Position numbers and translations under genes: made by a program. From Ruminococcus sp. (GTDB lineage: Bacteria > Bacillota > Clostridia > Oscillospirales > Ruminococcaceae), in assembly GCA_018376535.1 (NCBI GenBank), contig JAHABC010000015.1, forward strand, positions 1 through 50,370: a stretch of DNA of 50,370 bases, given 5' to 3'. The number at the start of each line of letters is the position of its first letter. Within the stretch, counting starts at the first letter, position 1. This document shows, piece by piece, positions 1 through 7,170 of this stretch. The notes under the pieces are model-generated. The model had not been told where the DNA came from. It did no database searches and saw only the letters and a list, made by a program, of their open reading frames with translations.

Positions 1-130
1 TATAATAATTTTCCTATGCGTCCTCTTGGCTGGCTTTCCCCTAAACAATATTTACTTAATTACCATAAATTGTGTCTCACATCATTGTGAACCCTACAAC
101 TATTATTAGACTTCACATTTAAAATATATC

Positions 131-160
131 TTGACTGTTTAGCGTGTGTTATGATATAAT
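131..160 (+). promoter_or_regulatory. Promoter of the aquaporin gene
   Basis: TTGACT at 131-136 and TATAAT at 155-160 are 18 bases apart, a good sigma-A type match. Transcription would start near 167, about 35 bases before the ATG at 202. I see no gene or structure in bases 1-130. Confidence 0.75.
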
Positions 161-201
161 ATTATATGTTAAATAAATCATTCTTTTGGAGGTATCTTTT
201 T

Positions 202-960
202 ATGGATAATATTAAAAAGTATATTGCCGAAGCTTTAGGTACAGCTATGTTAGTAATCTTTGGTTGCGGAAGTGCTTGTACTAACGGTTTTGGTGTAGGT
301 TATTTGGGAATTGCTTTAGCATTCGGTTTAATAATAGTAGCTATGGCATATTCATTTGGAAACATATCAGGTTGTCATGTAAACCCTGCCGTATCGATTG
401 GAATGTTCATAAATGGCAGAATTAACGCCGTGGATTGCGTAGGCTACATATTAGCACAATTCTTAGGTGGTATTGGTGGAGCTGCATTATTATCATATAT
501 CACAAAGGGTTTAACTACTGCCGATGGAAGCCCTCTAGGATTAGGTACTAACGGATATGGTTCATTATCTGCAATGAACATTTCACTAACTCAAGCTATA
601 GTAATAGAAGTGGTTTTAACATTTATGTTTGTATTCGCAGTATTAGGTGTTACTAGTAGACGTGAATATACTTCCACATCTGGTTTAGTAATAGGCTTAT
701 CTTTAACAGTAGTACACATTTTAGGACTACCTTTCACTGGAACTTCAGTAAATCCAGCTAGAAGTTTTGGCCCTGCACTACTAACTGGTGGTGAGGCTTT
801 TACTCAAGTATGGGTATTCATAGTTGCTCCAGTGGTTGGAGCAATACTTGCTGGTGTAATCTTTAAACTAATAGATATAAAGCCAGTTCCTCAAAGAAGA
901 AGAAGACCTAGACCTGTAGAAGAAACTCCTAAGACAGAAACTGAAAAGGTTGAAGGTTAA
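202..960 (+). CDS. aqpZ: Aquaporin, AqpZ-like water channel
   Basis: Major intrinsic protein of 252 residues with six membrane segments. Both NPA half-helix motifs are present, in the contexts HVNPAVS near residue 65 and SVNPARS near residue 185. The residues expected for the AqpZ selectivity filter appear to be present: Phe in the first helix, a His eight to ten residues before the second NPA, Thr just before it and Arg just after it. This points to water rather than glycerol transport. The start at 202 is chosen because GGAGGT at 188-193 sits eight bases upstream; an upstream in-frame ATG at 166 has no such site. The C-terminus is an Arg/Pro/Glu-rich cytoplasmic tail. It is a single-gene unit with its own promoter and terminator. 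Confidence 0.93.
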   Translation: MDNIKKYIAEALGTAMLVIFGCGSACTNGFGVGYLGIALAFGLIIVAMAYSFGNISGCHVNPAVSIGMFINGRINAVDCVGYILAQFLGGIGGAALLSYITKGLTTADGSPLGLGTNGYGSLSAMNISLTQAIVIEVVLTFMFVFAVLGVTSRREYTSTSGLVIGLSLTVVHILGLPFTGTSVNPARSFGPALLTGGEAFTQVWVFIVAPVVGAILAGVIFKLIDIKPVPQRRRRPRPVEETPKTETEKVEG

Positions 961-978
961 TAGAATATTAAATATTAA

Positions 979-1007
979 AGGTATCTGTTATTGGCAGATA
1001 CCTTTTT
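979..1007 (+). terminator. Terminator after the aquaporin gene
   Basis: Perfect nine-base stem AGGTATCTG/CAGATACCT with a seven-base loop, followed by a T run. Confidence 0.85.
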
Positions 1008-1017
1008 ATATGTAATC

Positions 1018-1053
1018 AAAAAAGGCGTTGGAAATATCAAAAAGTTCCAACGC
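1018..1053 (-). terminator. Terminator of the leftward acylation operon
   Basis: Perfect stem GCGTTGGAA/TTCCAACGC. Read on the minus strand it is followed by a run of Ts. It lies just past the stop of the last small gene. Confidence 0.85.
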
Positions 1054-1075
1054 TTTTAATCGATAAGAAGCTAGA

Positions 1076-1264
1076 TTATTCTTCGCCATCAAAAACAGTA
1101 TCTTGATTTAGAGTCTTTAAAACCTCATTGTAATTTCTTTTGTATATAGCATATACATTAATCTTTACAGGTTGGTCCTTGCTTACATTTTTAAAGTCAA
1201 TGTTATCTAGTTGCCATTTAGTTATAGATATAGCTAAATCGTGAGCTCTTTGTTGCTTATTCAT
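1076..1264 (-). CDS. Small protein of a tandem paralogous trio (copy C)
   Basis: 62-residue soluble protein that I do not recognise. It shares with its two upstream neighbours the N-terminal block RAHDLA, then WQL, a central V-x-(V/I)-N segment and a C-terminal Tyr-rich helix (Y...Y...L...F/L..D). No signal peptide or membrane segment is visible; the pattern suggests two helices separated by a short strand. The start is supported by AAAGGAGAT a few bases upstream of the ATG at 1264. It is the last gene of the MBOAT/FkbH/ACP operon and precedes a strong terminator. Its function is unknown. A carrier-protein adaptor or regulatory partner would be possible from context alone. Confidence 0.75.
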   Translation of the reverse strand: MNKQQRAHDLAISITKWQLDNIDFKNVSKDQPVKINVYAIYKRNYNEVLKTLNQDTVFDGEE

Positions 1265-1285
1265 AAAAAATCTCCTTTACAGTAA

Positions 1286-1489
1286 TTATTCAGACTTAGT
1301 CATAGTTATGTCTGTTTCAGTGAAATCTGGGTCACTGTTGAAAGTATTTAGGATATCCACATAGTTTTTTCTGTAAACTGCATATAGATTTACATTAACA
1401 GGGTGGTCCTTATCTGCCTTTATGTGTTCTAGTTGCCACATAGTTAGCATAACAGCTAAGTCATGAGCTCTTTTATCGTTATTAAACAT
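1286..1489 (-). CDS. Small protein of a tandem paralogous trio (copy B)
   Basis: 67-residue unrecognised soluble protein, paralogous to the genes on either side: same RAHDLA, WQL and VNVN blocks and the Y...Y...L motif. The start at 1489 is chosen over a longer frame because GGAGGAAAAATATC directly precedes that ATG and the paralogues begin at the equivalent place. The C-terminal tail is acidic and Thr-rich and differs between the three copies. The gap to copy C is 21 bases, so the genes are almost certainly co-transcribed. Confidence 0.75.
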   Translation of the reverse strand: MFNNDKRAHDLAVMLTMWQLEHIKADKDHPVNVNLYAVYRKNYVDILNTFNSDPDFTETDITMTKSE

Positions 1490-1548
1490 GATATTTTTCC
1501 TCCTAAAATTTATAAATCGTAGTAATACCACTACAAAAATATCAAATA

Positions 1549-1767
1549 TTATTCATTTGTATTATCATCTTCTTTAAGTTCTTCATTAAAGAGAGCGTCT
1601 TGTCTAAAGATGTTTAAAAGTTCTGTATAGTACTTGTGATAGAACGAATGTACGTTTACTTTAACAGTCTTATTTTCTTCTTTAGCCTTTTTTGCTACTT
1701 GTGATAGTTGCCATTGAGCAACCTTATCAGCAAGGTCATGAGCTCTTTCTTCAGGACTAATAATCAT
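1549..1767 (-). CDS. Small protein of a tandem paralogous trio (copy A)
   Basis: 72-residue unrecognised soluble protein and the first of three tandem paralogues. The block ERAHDLAD is followed by WQL, a Lys/Glu-rich spacer longer than in the other copies, VKVNVHSFY and a C-terminal Tyr/Phe-rich helix, ending in an acidic Asp/Glu/Asn tail. GAAGGAGGA precedes the ATG at 1767. A promoter-like sequence at 1800-1828 suggests that the trio can also be transcribed without the acylation genes. No function can be assigned. Confidence 0.78.
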   Translation of the reverse strand: MIISPEERAHDLADKVAQWQLSQVAKKAKEENKTVKVNVHSFYHKYYTELLNIFRQDALFNEELKEDDNTNE

Positions 1768-1799
1768 GGCGTATCCTCCTTCATTAAAGATATAATACT

Positions 1800-1828
1800 A
1801 TTTTAACATAAAAGATTGAAAAAATCAA
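1800..1828 (-). promoter_or_regulatory. Internal promoter candidate for the small-protein trio
   Basis: On the minus strand TTGATT (1823-1828) and TAAAAT (1800-1805) are 17 bases apart in the 71-base gap between the carrier-protein gene and copy A. Confidence 0.45.
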
Positions 1829-1838
1829 TAGTTTTTGT

Positions 1839-2078
1839 TTAAATTCTTTCAAGAATAATTTCAGCCATTTCACCTACGTTTTTCATGGAAGATACTTCCT
1901 TCATTTTAAAACGCATCTTAAAAGATTTTTCAACTGCACCTATTAGAGTTATGTGTTCAAGGCTATCCCACTCATCGATATCGTTAGCAGTGGTATTTTC
2001 ATTGATTTCAATAGTATCATCGTCGAAAACTTCTCTAAAAATTTCTTGTAACTTTTGCATTACTTCTTGTTTAGACAT
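1839..2078 (-). CDS. Acyl carrier protein
   Basis: 79-residue acidic protein with the carrier-protein signature DEWDSLEHI. Ser39 is the expected 4'-phosphopantetheine attachment site. It is a stand-alone carrier protein, 11 bases downstream of the FkbH-like gene and co-directional with an MBOAT acyltransferase. It is therefore probably dedicated to this operon rather than to fatty acid synthesis, since no fab genes are nearby. In FkbH systems the carrier protein receives a three-carbon glyceryl unit from 1,3-bisphosphoglycerate; in dlt systems a comparable protein (DltC) presents the acyl group to the MBOAT protein. The pairing here suggests a combination of the two. Lys and Arg residues in the region after helix II are unusual for a fatty-acid ACP. 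Confidence 0.9.
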   Translation of the reverse strand: MSKQEVMQKLQEIFREVFDDDTIEINENTTANDIDEWDSLEHITLIGAVEKSFKMRFKMKEVSSMKNVGEMAEIILERI

Positions 2079-2089
2079 ACTTGTTCCTC

Positions 2090-3880
2090 CTAAGATTTAT
2101 TTTTTTCCACCTTTATAGCAGATTTTTTAAATGTATAAGTATCTGTAAGCAACTCCCAAATAGAGTTTTCGTTTTGGTCTATAGATTTCAAAGTAAATCC
2201 GAAGTCGCCGTACAGATTTTTAACCATAGAGTTTTTAGCAGTTTTATAATAATATCCGATTATATTTTTAATTCCTTTAGATTGGCATACTTTAACTAAT
2301 TCATTGAGCATAGTATATTCAAAGTCACGTTTAAGAACTCTGCAACTCATCAACCAGAGGTCTATATGTAAAGTAGATTTATCAACTTTGCCTATAACTA
2401 CCGATACTATGCCATTATCACCAAACTTATCGGATAGTTTTCCATAAAGTCTAATATAGTCATTACTATGGAAGATGTTTTCCATTTCAGCTTGAGAATA
2501 TCTTTTAGTAGTCAAGTTAAATTGATTACTCTTGTTAGTAAGCTGAGTAATTCTAGGAATGTATATAGGTAGAAAATCATCTATAGTAGCCATCATGTTA
2601 AGACTTTTTAGATATTCATTGTAATCGGTAAATAACACTTGTTGAGCATTTCTTTTAGCGTTAGCCTTGTACATATCCGAACGCTTTATATCATCTTGGG
2701 ATAGGGAAGTGACTTCAAAAAAGCCACTACGGTCTAAGCGTAGAATATAATCTTCTGGATTGGCAATGTTAGGAGTTTCAACATCTTGGATATTCTGTCT
2801 TACTATTTCACGTTCAGCAGGATTATCATCTACAAACACCATACTACTAGGTAATATATTGAGTTCGTTTGCAATAGATATAATATTCTCACTTTTAGGT
2901 TGCCAATTAGCTTTTATATTTACAAAGTCATCTGTTTTTAGAATACTATCTGGGTGATTAAGTCCTAGAAGTGCATTGTCATAATCATTTTTAGAGTTTA
3001 TGGTTAGCATTACTCCAACACTAGATTGCTCCTTTAGATACGTTTGAAACTCACTATAAAGTTGCCCTAATGATGTTTCTTGTCCTATTTCAATACCTTC
3101 TTGACCATCATCGCCGATTACTCCACCCCATAGAGTGTTATCTAAATCCAAAACTAGAGCCTTTTTATTCTTACCATATATCGATTTTATTATCTTGCAG
3201 ATGTTATATGAAAACTCTGGAATAGCATCTACACATAAAGCGTACTTATACATATGCCAATAGTATGGATTGCTCCACTTAGATAGTCCATAATCAGAAG
3301 ATAGAAAATCTATATCGTTTATGTAAAAGTTTTCGTGAGTTTGTGCGTATTCATAAAACTTTGCATTTAGTTGATTAATAAAGTAAGTCTTACCATGAAT
3401 ATCGTAGCAATCACGATTGCCTAAAATCTTATATAGAGGTTTTTCAAAGTTATTTTGAACTATTGGACATGAATATTTTTTAAAAGCCATATCCCACATA
3501 GTAGAAAAGTTTTCAAACTCTCTTTGAATAGCTTGTTGAACATCTTTATAAGATAGGTTTAGATTAAAACTATACTCTGTAATATTTCTAGTACTGGTGT
3601 GTATAAGTATGATATCTGGTTTAAAGGCATCTAATTTTGGGTTAGAAAACATGATATCATTTTTATACTGAGCGTACTCTGATTGATAGAATGTAGGTTC
3701 TATACCATTATCCAGTAGAAAGAGTTCTAAAGTATTTAAAATATCGTTAGTGGTAGAACCTCCCAATATAGCGATATTCTTTTTAATACGTTCCGAACCA
3801 TCATTTAGAAGTTGTTTCTTTATTGAACGTCTTTTTTTTAGAATATTTTCGCTATCTAAAGGATATTTAAGAATTTCCAT
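2090..3880 (-). CDS. FkbH-like HAD-superfamily protein (carrier-protein loading)
   Basis: 596 residues. The N-terminal ~200 residues form an SGNH-like region (AILGGSTTND near residue 37). A HAD-IIIC domain follows, with motif I DLDNTLWGG at 245-253, a Ser-Lys-Asn element at 296-298 and VFVDDNPAERE at 348-358. A GNAT-like C-terminal region follows from about 440. This is the architecture of FkbH-domain proteins, which in polyketide pathways dephosphorylate 1,3-bisphosphoglycerate and load the glyceryl unit onto an ACP. The adjacent ACP gene supports that role here. No polyketide synthase is present. Upstream lie a DHHW protein and an MBOAT protein, so the product may be exported as a surface modification. 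The exact acyl group is inference. Confidence 0.85.
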   Translation of the reverse strand: MEILKYPLDSENILKKRRSIKKQLLNDGSERIKKNIAILGGSTTNDILNTLELFLLDNGIEPTFYQSEYAQYKNDIMFSNPKLDAFKPDIILIHTSTRNITEYSFNLNLSYKDVQQAIQREFENFSTMWDMAFKKYSCPIVQNNFEKPLYKILGNRDCYDIHGKTYFINQLNAKFYEYAQTHENFYINDIDFLSSDYGLSKWSNPYYWHMYKYALCVDAIPEFSYNICKIIKSIYGKNKKALVLDLDNTLWGGVIGDDGQEGIEIGQETSLGQLYSEFQTYLKEQSSVGVMLTINSKNDYDNALLGLNHPDSILKTDDFVNIKANWQPKSENIISIANELNILPSSMVFVDDNPAEREIVRQNIQDVETPNIANPEDYILRLDRSGFFEVTSLSQDDIKRSDMYKANAKRNAQQVLFTDYNEYLKSLNMMATIDDFLPIYIPRITQLTNKSNQFNLTTKRYSQAEMENIFHSNDYIRLYGKLSDKFGDNGIVSVVIGKVDKSTLHIDLWLMSCRVLKRDFEYTMLNELVKVCQSKGIKNIIGYYYKTAKNSMVKNLYGDFGFTLKSIDQNENSIWELLTDTYTFKKSAIKVEKNKS

Positions 3881-3936
3881 AAATAATAAAATCCTTTCAT
3901 ATAAAGAAACGCTATGGATAACGTTTCTAAGTAATA

Positions 3937-5592
3937 TTATTGAGTTCTAATAGTTTCCAACTCTTTATAGTTAGAGCCAGTTGCTGAAAATGTATTCATA
4001 GCGAAAAGAACATCAGTAGCATTTACATCTTTTATGTAGTCTATGGCATTTAGTTCAAAGTAACGCATATCTATGACGTATATATTTTCAAATGAACTAG
4101 TTAAGAACGGAACTAAAGCGTTTCCGTAGCTATCTTTTATGATAACTAAGTTTCTGCCATTCTTTACATCGGTAGTAACGTGAGTGATTTTCTCATCGCC
4201 ACCCATAAACGTTAGATATGCACTAGAACCAGTAGCTTCAACTAAGAGTTCTCCCTTACCTTGTGGAGTGTTATCTATATCGAAGTATTCTGTAGAGTAC
4301 TCATTATTTGGAGCGTAGAATACAAAATCTTCAGGATTTTCTTTGATTATAATACTTCCTGAATATCCGTATAGAGTTCCAACATAGTTTTCAATGGTGT
4401 GTTTTGTATATGTAGATAAATCTGCAAATGGAACTTCTGCAATCTTACAGAACTCTTGTGCAGAGTAATACGCTCCTAGAGGTTGCCAGTGATGGTCTGT
4501 CCTTGAATATATATGTTCCTCAGTATGTTTGGATAATATTGGAATTAAATCTATAGGAGTAACATCTTTTAAATGTTCATCAATATTAGCTATATTGTCC
4601 TCCTCGCTACCATGAGAAACATCGGACTGCTTAGGCCAATAAAAACTCATAGATGTAGGACACACCATAGAATAGACATTAACTTTATCGCCTAAATCGG
4701 ATTTGTATTTATTGACATATTCAGCATATTCAAGACCACGGTCAAAGTTGCCATAGTATATAGGAATTGCTCTCTTTTGATATATCATAATGTTATTAGA
4801 GAGTTCGCCTAAACCACCGTTATCATCTTCCAAATTTTCTTCCATTTCTATTAAATCGTTAGGAACGGTAGTAGTTTCCGATGTTTCAGTGGTTTCGGCA
4901 GGAGTAGTTTCTGTTACAGAACTAGTTCCTATAGTGGTCACACTAGATGTAACTGTCGTTTGTGATGTTGTAACTATACTATTATCTTTGTTTCCGACAC
5001 CGTTGCCGTTCACGTTTACTACGACTATACCATCATAGTCTAAACCTAGAACAGAACGAAATTTAGCTGATATATCTTTAAAGACATCACGAAAAGGAAC
5101 GGTATCATCGAACCAGTTAGTTATATCGGCAGTATATGAGCCGTCCATTAGCGAATTGACTGAAAAACTAGGAAATTTAGCTAGATTTCTATTTTCGCTT
5201 TCCGATACTGTAGGGCGTTGTAAGAATATCATGCCACCCACGATACACACGAAAACTCCAGTATACAACGATACGTTTATGAACTGCATAACATTCTTTA
5301 CACTTTTTGCTTTCTGTTCAGGAGTTTTTTCTATCTTTTTGATATCTTTTTTAGTATCTACATTATCTTCTGTACTACTGATATCTGTTTGAATAGGTTT
5401 TACTTCGGAAACCTCATTAGTATCAGTAGATGCTTTGTCATCTTTTTCAACCTTTGGAAGTTCTTTAGTTTCTAGGTCAAATCTTTCTTTATCGGAGATT
5501 TTATTCACATCGAACACTAAATCGAACTTACCTTTTTTAACGTTTATAGTATTTAAGTTTTCTAAATCAGTAGAATTTTTCTTTTGTTCCAT
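3937..5592 (-). CDS. DHHW/AlgX-like exported protein with Ser/Thr-rich insert
   Basis: 551 residues. About 100 charged, mainly acidic cytoplasmic residues come first, then one membrane segment (about 105-124). The conserved post-membrane motif ENRNLAKFPSF and an extracytoplasmic AlgX/AlgJ-like domain follow. Catalytic signatures are DHHW at 366-369 and KDSYGN at 486-491, where Ser488 is the likely nucleophile. A Ser/Thr-rich stretch at about 206-243 is inserted within the ectodomain. Family members transfer or hydrolyse acyl groups on polysaccharides together with an MBOAT protein. The gene lies 15 bases downstream of the MBOAT gene. Both the long cytoplasmic extension and the insert are absent from the second DHHW protein at 11838-12995. 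Substrate unknown. Confidence 0.87.
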   Translation of the reverse strand: MEQKKNSTDLENLNTINVKKGKFDLVFDVNKISDKERFDLETKELPKVEKDDKASTDTNEVSEVKPIQTDISSTEDNVDTKKDIKKIEKTPEQKAKSVKNVMQFINVSLYTGVFVCIVGGMIFLQRPTVSESENRNLAKFPSFSVNSLMDGSYTADITNWFDDTVPFRDVFKDISAKFRSVLGLDYDGIVVVNVNGNGVGNKDNSIVTTSQTTVTSSVTTIGTSSVTETTPAETTETSETTTVPNDLIEMEENLEDDNGGLGELSNNIMIYQKRAIPIYYGNFDRGLEYAEYVNKYKSDLGDKVNVYSMVCPTSMSFYWPKQSDVSHGSEEDNIANIDEHLKDVTPIDLIPILSKHTEEHIYSRTDHHWQPLGAYYSAQEFCKIAEVPFADLSTYTKHTIENYVGTLYGYSGSIIIKENPEDFVFYAPNNEYSTEYFDIDNTPQGKGELLVEATGSSAYLTFMGGDEKITHVTTDVKNGRNLVIIKDSYGNALVPFLTSSFENIYVIDMRYFELNAIDYIKDVNATDVLFAMNTFSATGSNYKELETIRTQ

Positions 5593-5607
5593 AGTATAAA
5601 CGCTCCT

Positions 5608-7020
5608 TTAGAACTTAAAGTATAAAAATGGATTGTTTGTAGCATCTACTAATAGTATACTACTAAATAAGAACATTGATAGACAGATAGCCGTCTGTAG
5701 TAGATTTCCTACAAATACTTTTCCTCTAGAGGTTTTAGAGTTCGCTAACTTTTGAATAGGTTCAAATATTGGGAATGTTAATACTATTGCTCCAATGAAT
5801 AAAAATAGGTTGTTCATAAAAGTAACTTTAAACTCACTATCTATTAAGCCAATTCCGTTTAGACCTACTAGAGATTTGAAAAATATTCCCAATTCGTTGA
5901 TATTCTCAAAGTAGAATATTCCAAAGCCTATGATTATAACTAGTTTATTATATATGTGCATAATAATCGATGGTACTTTTTTCAACCTTTTTTTACCAAT
6001 CTTTTTTTCAATCAATATGAACACACCAAAGTATAATCCCCAGATTATGTAGTTCCAACTAGCACCGTGCCACAATCCAGTGCTGAACCACACTAAAAAT
6101 AGATTAAAATATTGGTTTCTATGTCCAAATATAGGTAGGTACAATAAATAATCTCTAAAGAACGAACCTAATGATATATGCCAACGTTGCCAAAATTCAG
6201 TTATATCACGGCATAAGAATGGGTGTTTAAAGTTTTCGTCAAAGTGGAAGCCTAAAATTCTGCCCAAACCTATAGCCATATCGGAATAGCCTGAGAAATC
6301 GAAATATACTTGCATAGCGTAGCATACTACTGCATACCATGAGGCTACTGTTGAACAGTATTCTATGCCTCCATTAGAAAAGAAAGTATCTACTATTGAG
6401 CTTAGATTATTAGCTATTATTACCTTTTTTCCTAAGCCTATAGAAAATCTAATTAAACCATCGGATATATCGTTTAAAGTAGTAGAACGCTTGTCTATTT
6501 CTTTTTCAATTACGCTGTATCTTACTATAGGCCCTGCTACCAATTGTGGAAACATTGATACATACATCAAAAACTTTAGATAGTTCTTTTGAACTTTAAT
6601 ATTTTCCCAATAGCAATCCACTATGTACGATATGATTTGAAATGTGTAGAAACTAATACCAATAGGCAAATCCACATCTGGAACGGATAACCCTAAACCA
6701 AACCATGAGTTTAAATTTTCTATAACAAATCCACTATATTTGAACACTCCCAAAAAGCCTAGATTTAACAGTATAGAAAACGTTAATACTACCTTAGATG
6801 GTGTTTTATCATGGAACTTATCTATAGCCAAACCACAAAAGTAGTTTATTGTAGTACTCAAGATTAAAAGCCATACATAAGTAGGTTCTCCCCATGCGTA
6901 GAACAGTAATGACATAATTACTACTATGATATTCTTCTGCGTGATAGTTCTACACAAAAAGTATAATATTAATACTATGGTCATAAATCCATAGATAAAG
7001 AATAAATCAGAAAATACCAT
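5608..7020 (-). CDS. MBOAT family membrane O-acyltransferase (DltB/AlgI-like)
   Basis: 470-residue polytopic membrane protein with MBOAT signatures: FWQRWHISLG with His281 and GLWHGASWN with the catalytic His318, plus the family's FPQLVAGPIV and DFSGYSDMAIGLG segments. It would pass an acyl group from a cytoplasmic carrier across the membrane to the DHHW partner encoded next. The ATG at 7020 has AGAGG upstream, and its MVFS start aligns exactly with the second MBOAT protein of the window. It is the first gene of the operon MBOAT, DHHW, FkbH, ACP and three small genes, and is preceded by an elaborate promoter region at 7046-7130. Confidence 0.93.
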   Translation of the reverse strand: MVFSDLFFIYGFMTIVLILYFLCRTITQKNIIVVIMSLLFYAWGEPTYVWLLILSTTINYFCGLAIDKFHDKTPSKVVLTFSILLNLGFLGVFKYSGFVIENLNSWFGLGLSVPDVDLPIGISFYTFQIISYIVDCYWENIKVQKNYLKFLMYVSMFPQLVAGPIVRYSVIEKEIDKRSTTLNDISDGLIRFSIGLGKKVIIANNLSSIVDTFFSNGGIEYCSTVASWYAVVCYAMQVYFDFSGYSDMAIGLGRILGFHFDENFKHPFLCRDITEFWQRWHISLGSFFRDYLLYLPIFGHRNQYFNLFLVWFSTGLWHGASWNYIIWGLYFGVFILIEKKIGKKRLKKVPSIIMHIYNKLVIIIGFGIFYFENINELGIFFKSLVGLNGIGLIDSEFKVTFMNNLFLFIGAIVLTFPIFEPIQKLANSKTSRGKVFVGNLLQTAICLSMFLFSSILLVDATNNPFLYFKF

Positions 7021-7045
7021 AACATAAACCTCTAAATATTAATAA

Positions 7046-7130
7046 ATTATAATCGTTGTGAAGTAGTTACATAATACTTTCACAACCATTATAATTATAC
7101 CTATTGCACTAGAATACGTCAAGGTATTCT
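7046..7130 (-). promoter_or_regulatory. Promoter with two inverted repeats for the acylation operon
   Basis: On the minus strand TTGACG (7117-7122) and TATAAT (7094-7099) are 17 bases apart. An inverted repeat with perfect seven-base arms, AGAATAC/GTATTCT, occupies 7111-7130 and covers the -35 box. A second, longer inverted repeat (arms 7046-7065 and 7075-7095, core GTTGTGAA/TTCACAAC, extended by ATTATAAT on both sides) covers the start point and the first ~40 transcribed bases. Either may be a repressor operator; the second could also form an RNA hairpin. Confidence 0.65.
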
Positions 7131-7170
7131 AATGAATATTTTAAAATTGTAACTGAATTTTTATAATTGT

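Noticed and set aside
1839..7020. A true dlt operon
   Set aside because: No DltA-type adenylation enzyme is present, the exported partner has DHHW/AlgX motifs rather than a DltD pattern, and an FkbH-like protein takes the loading position.
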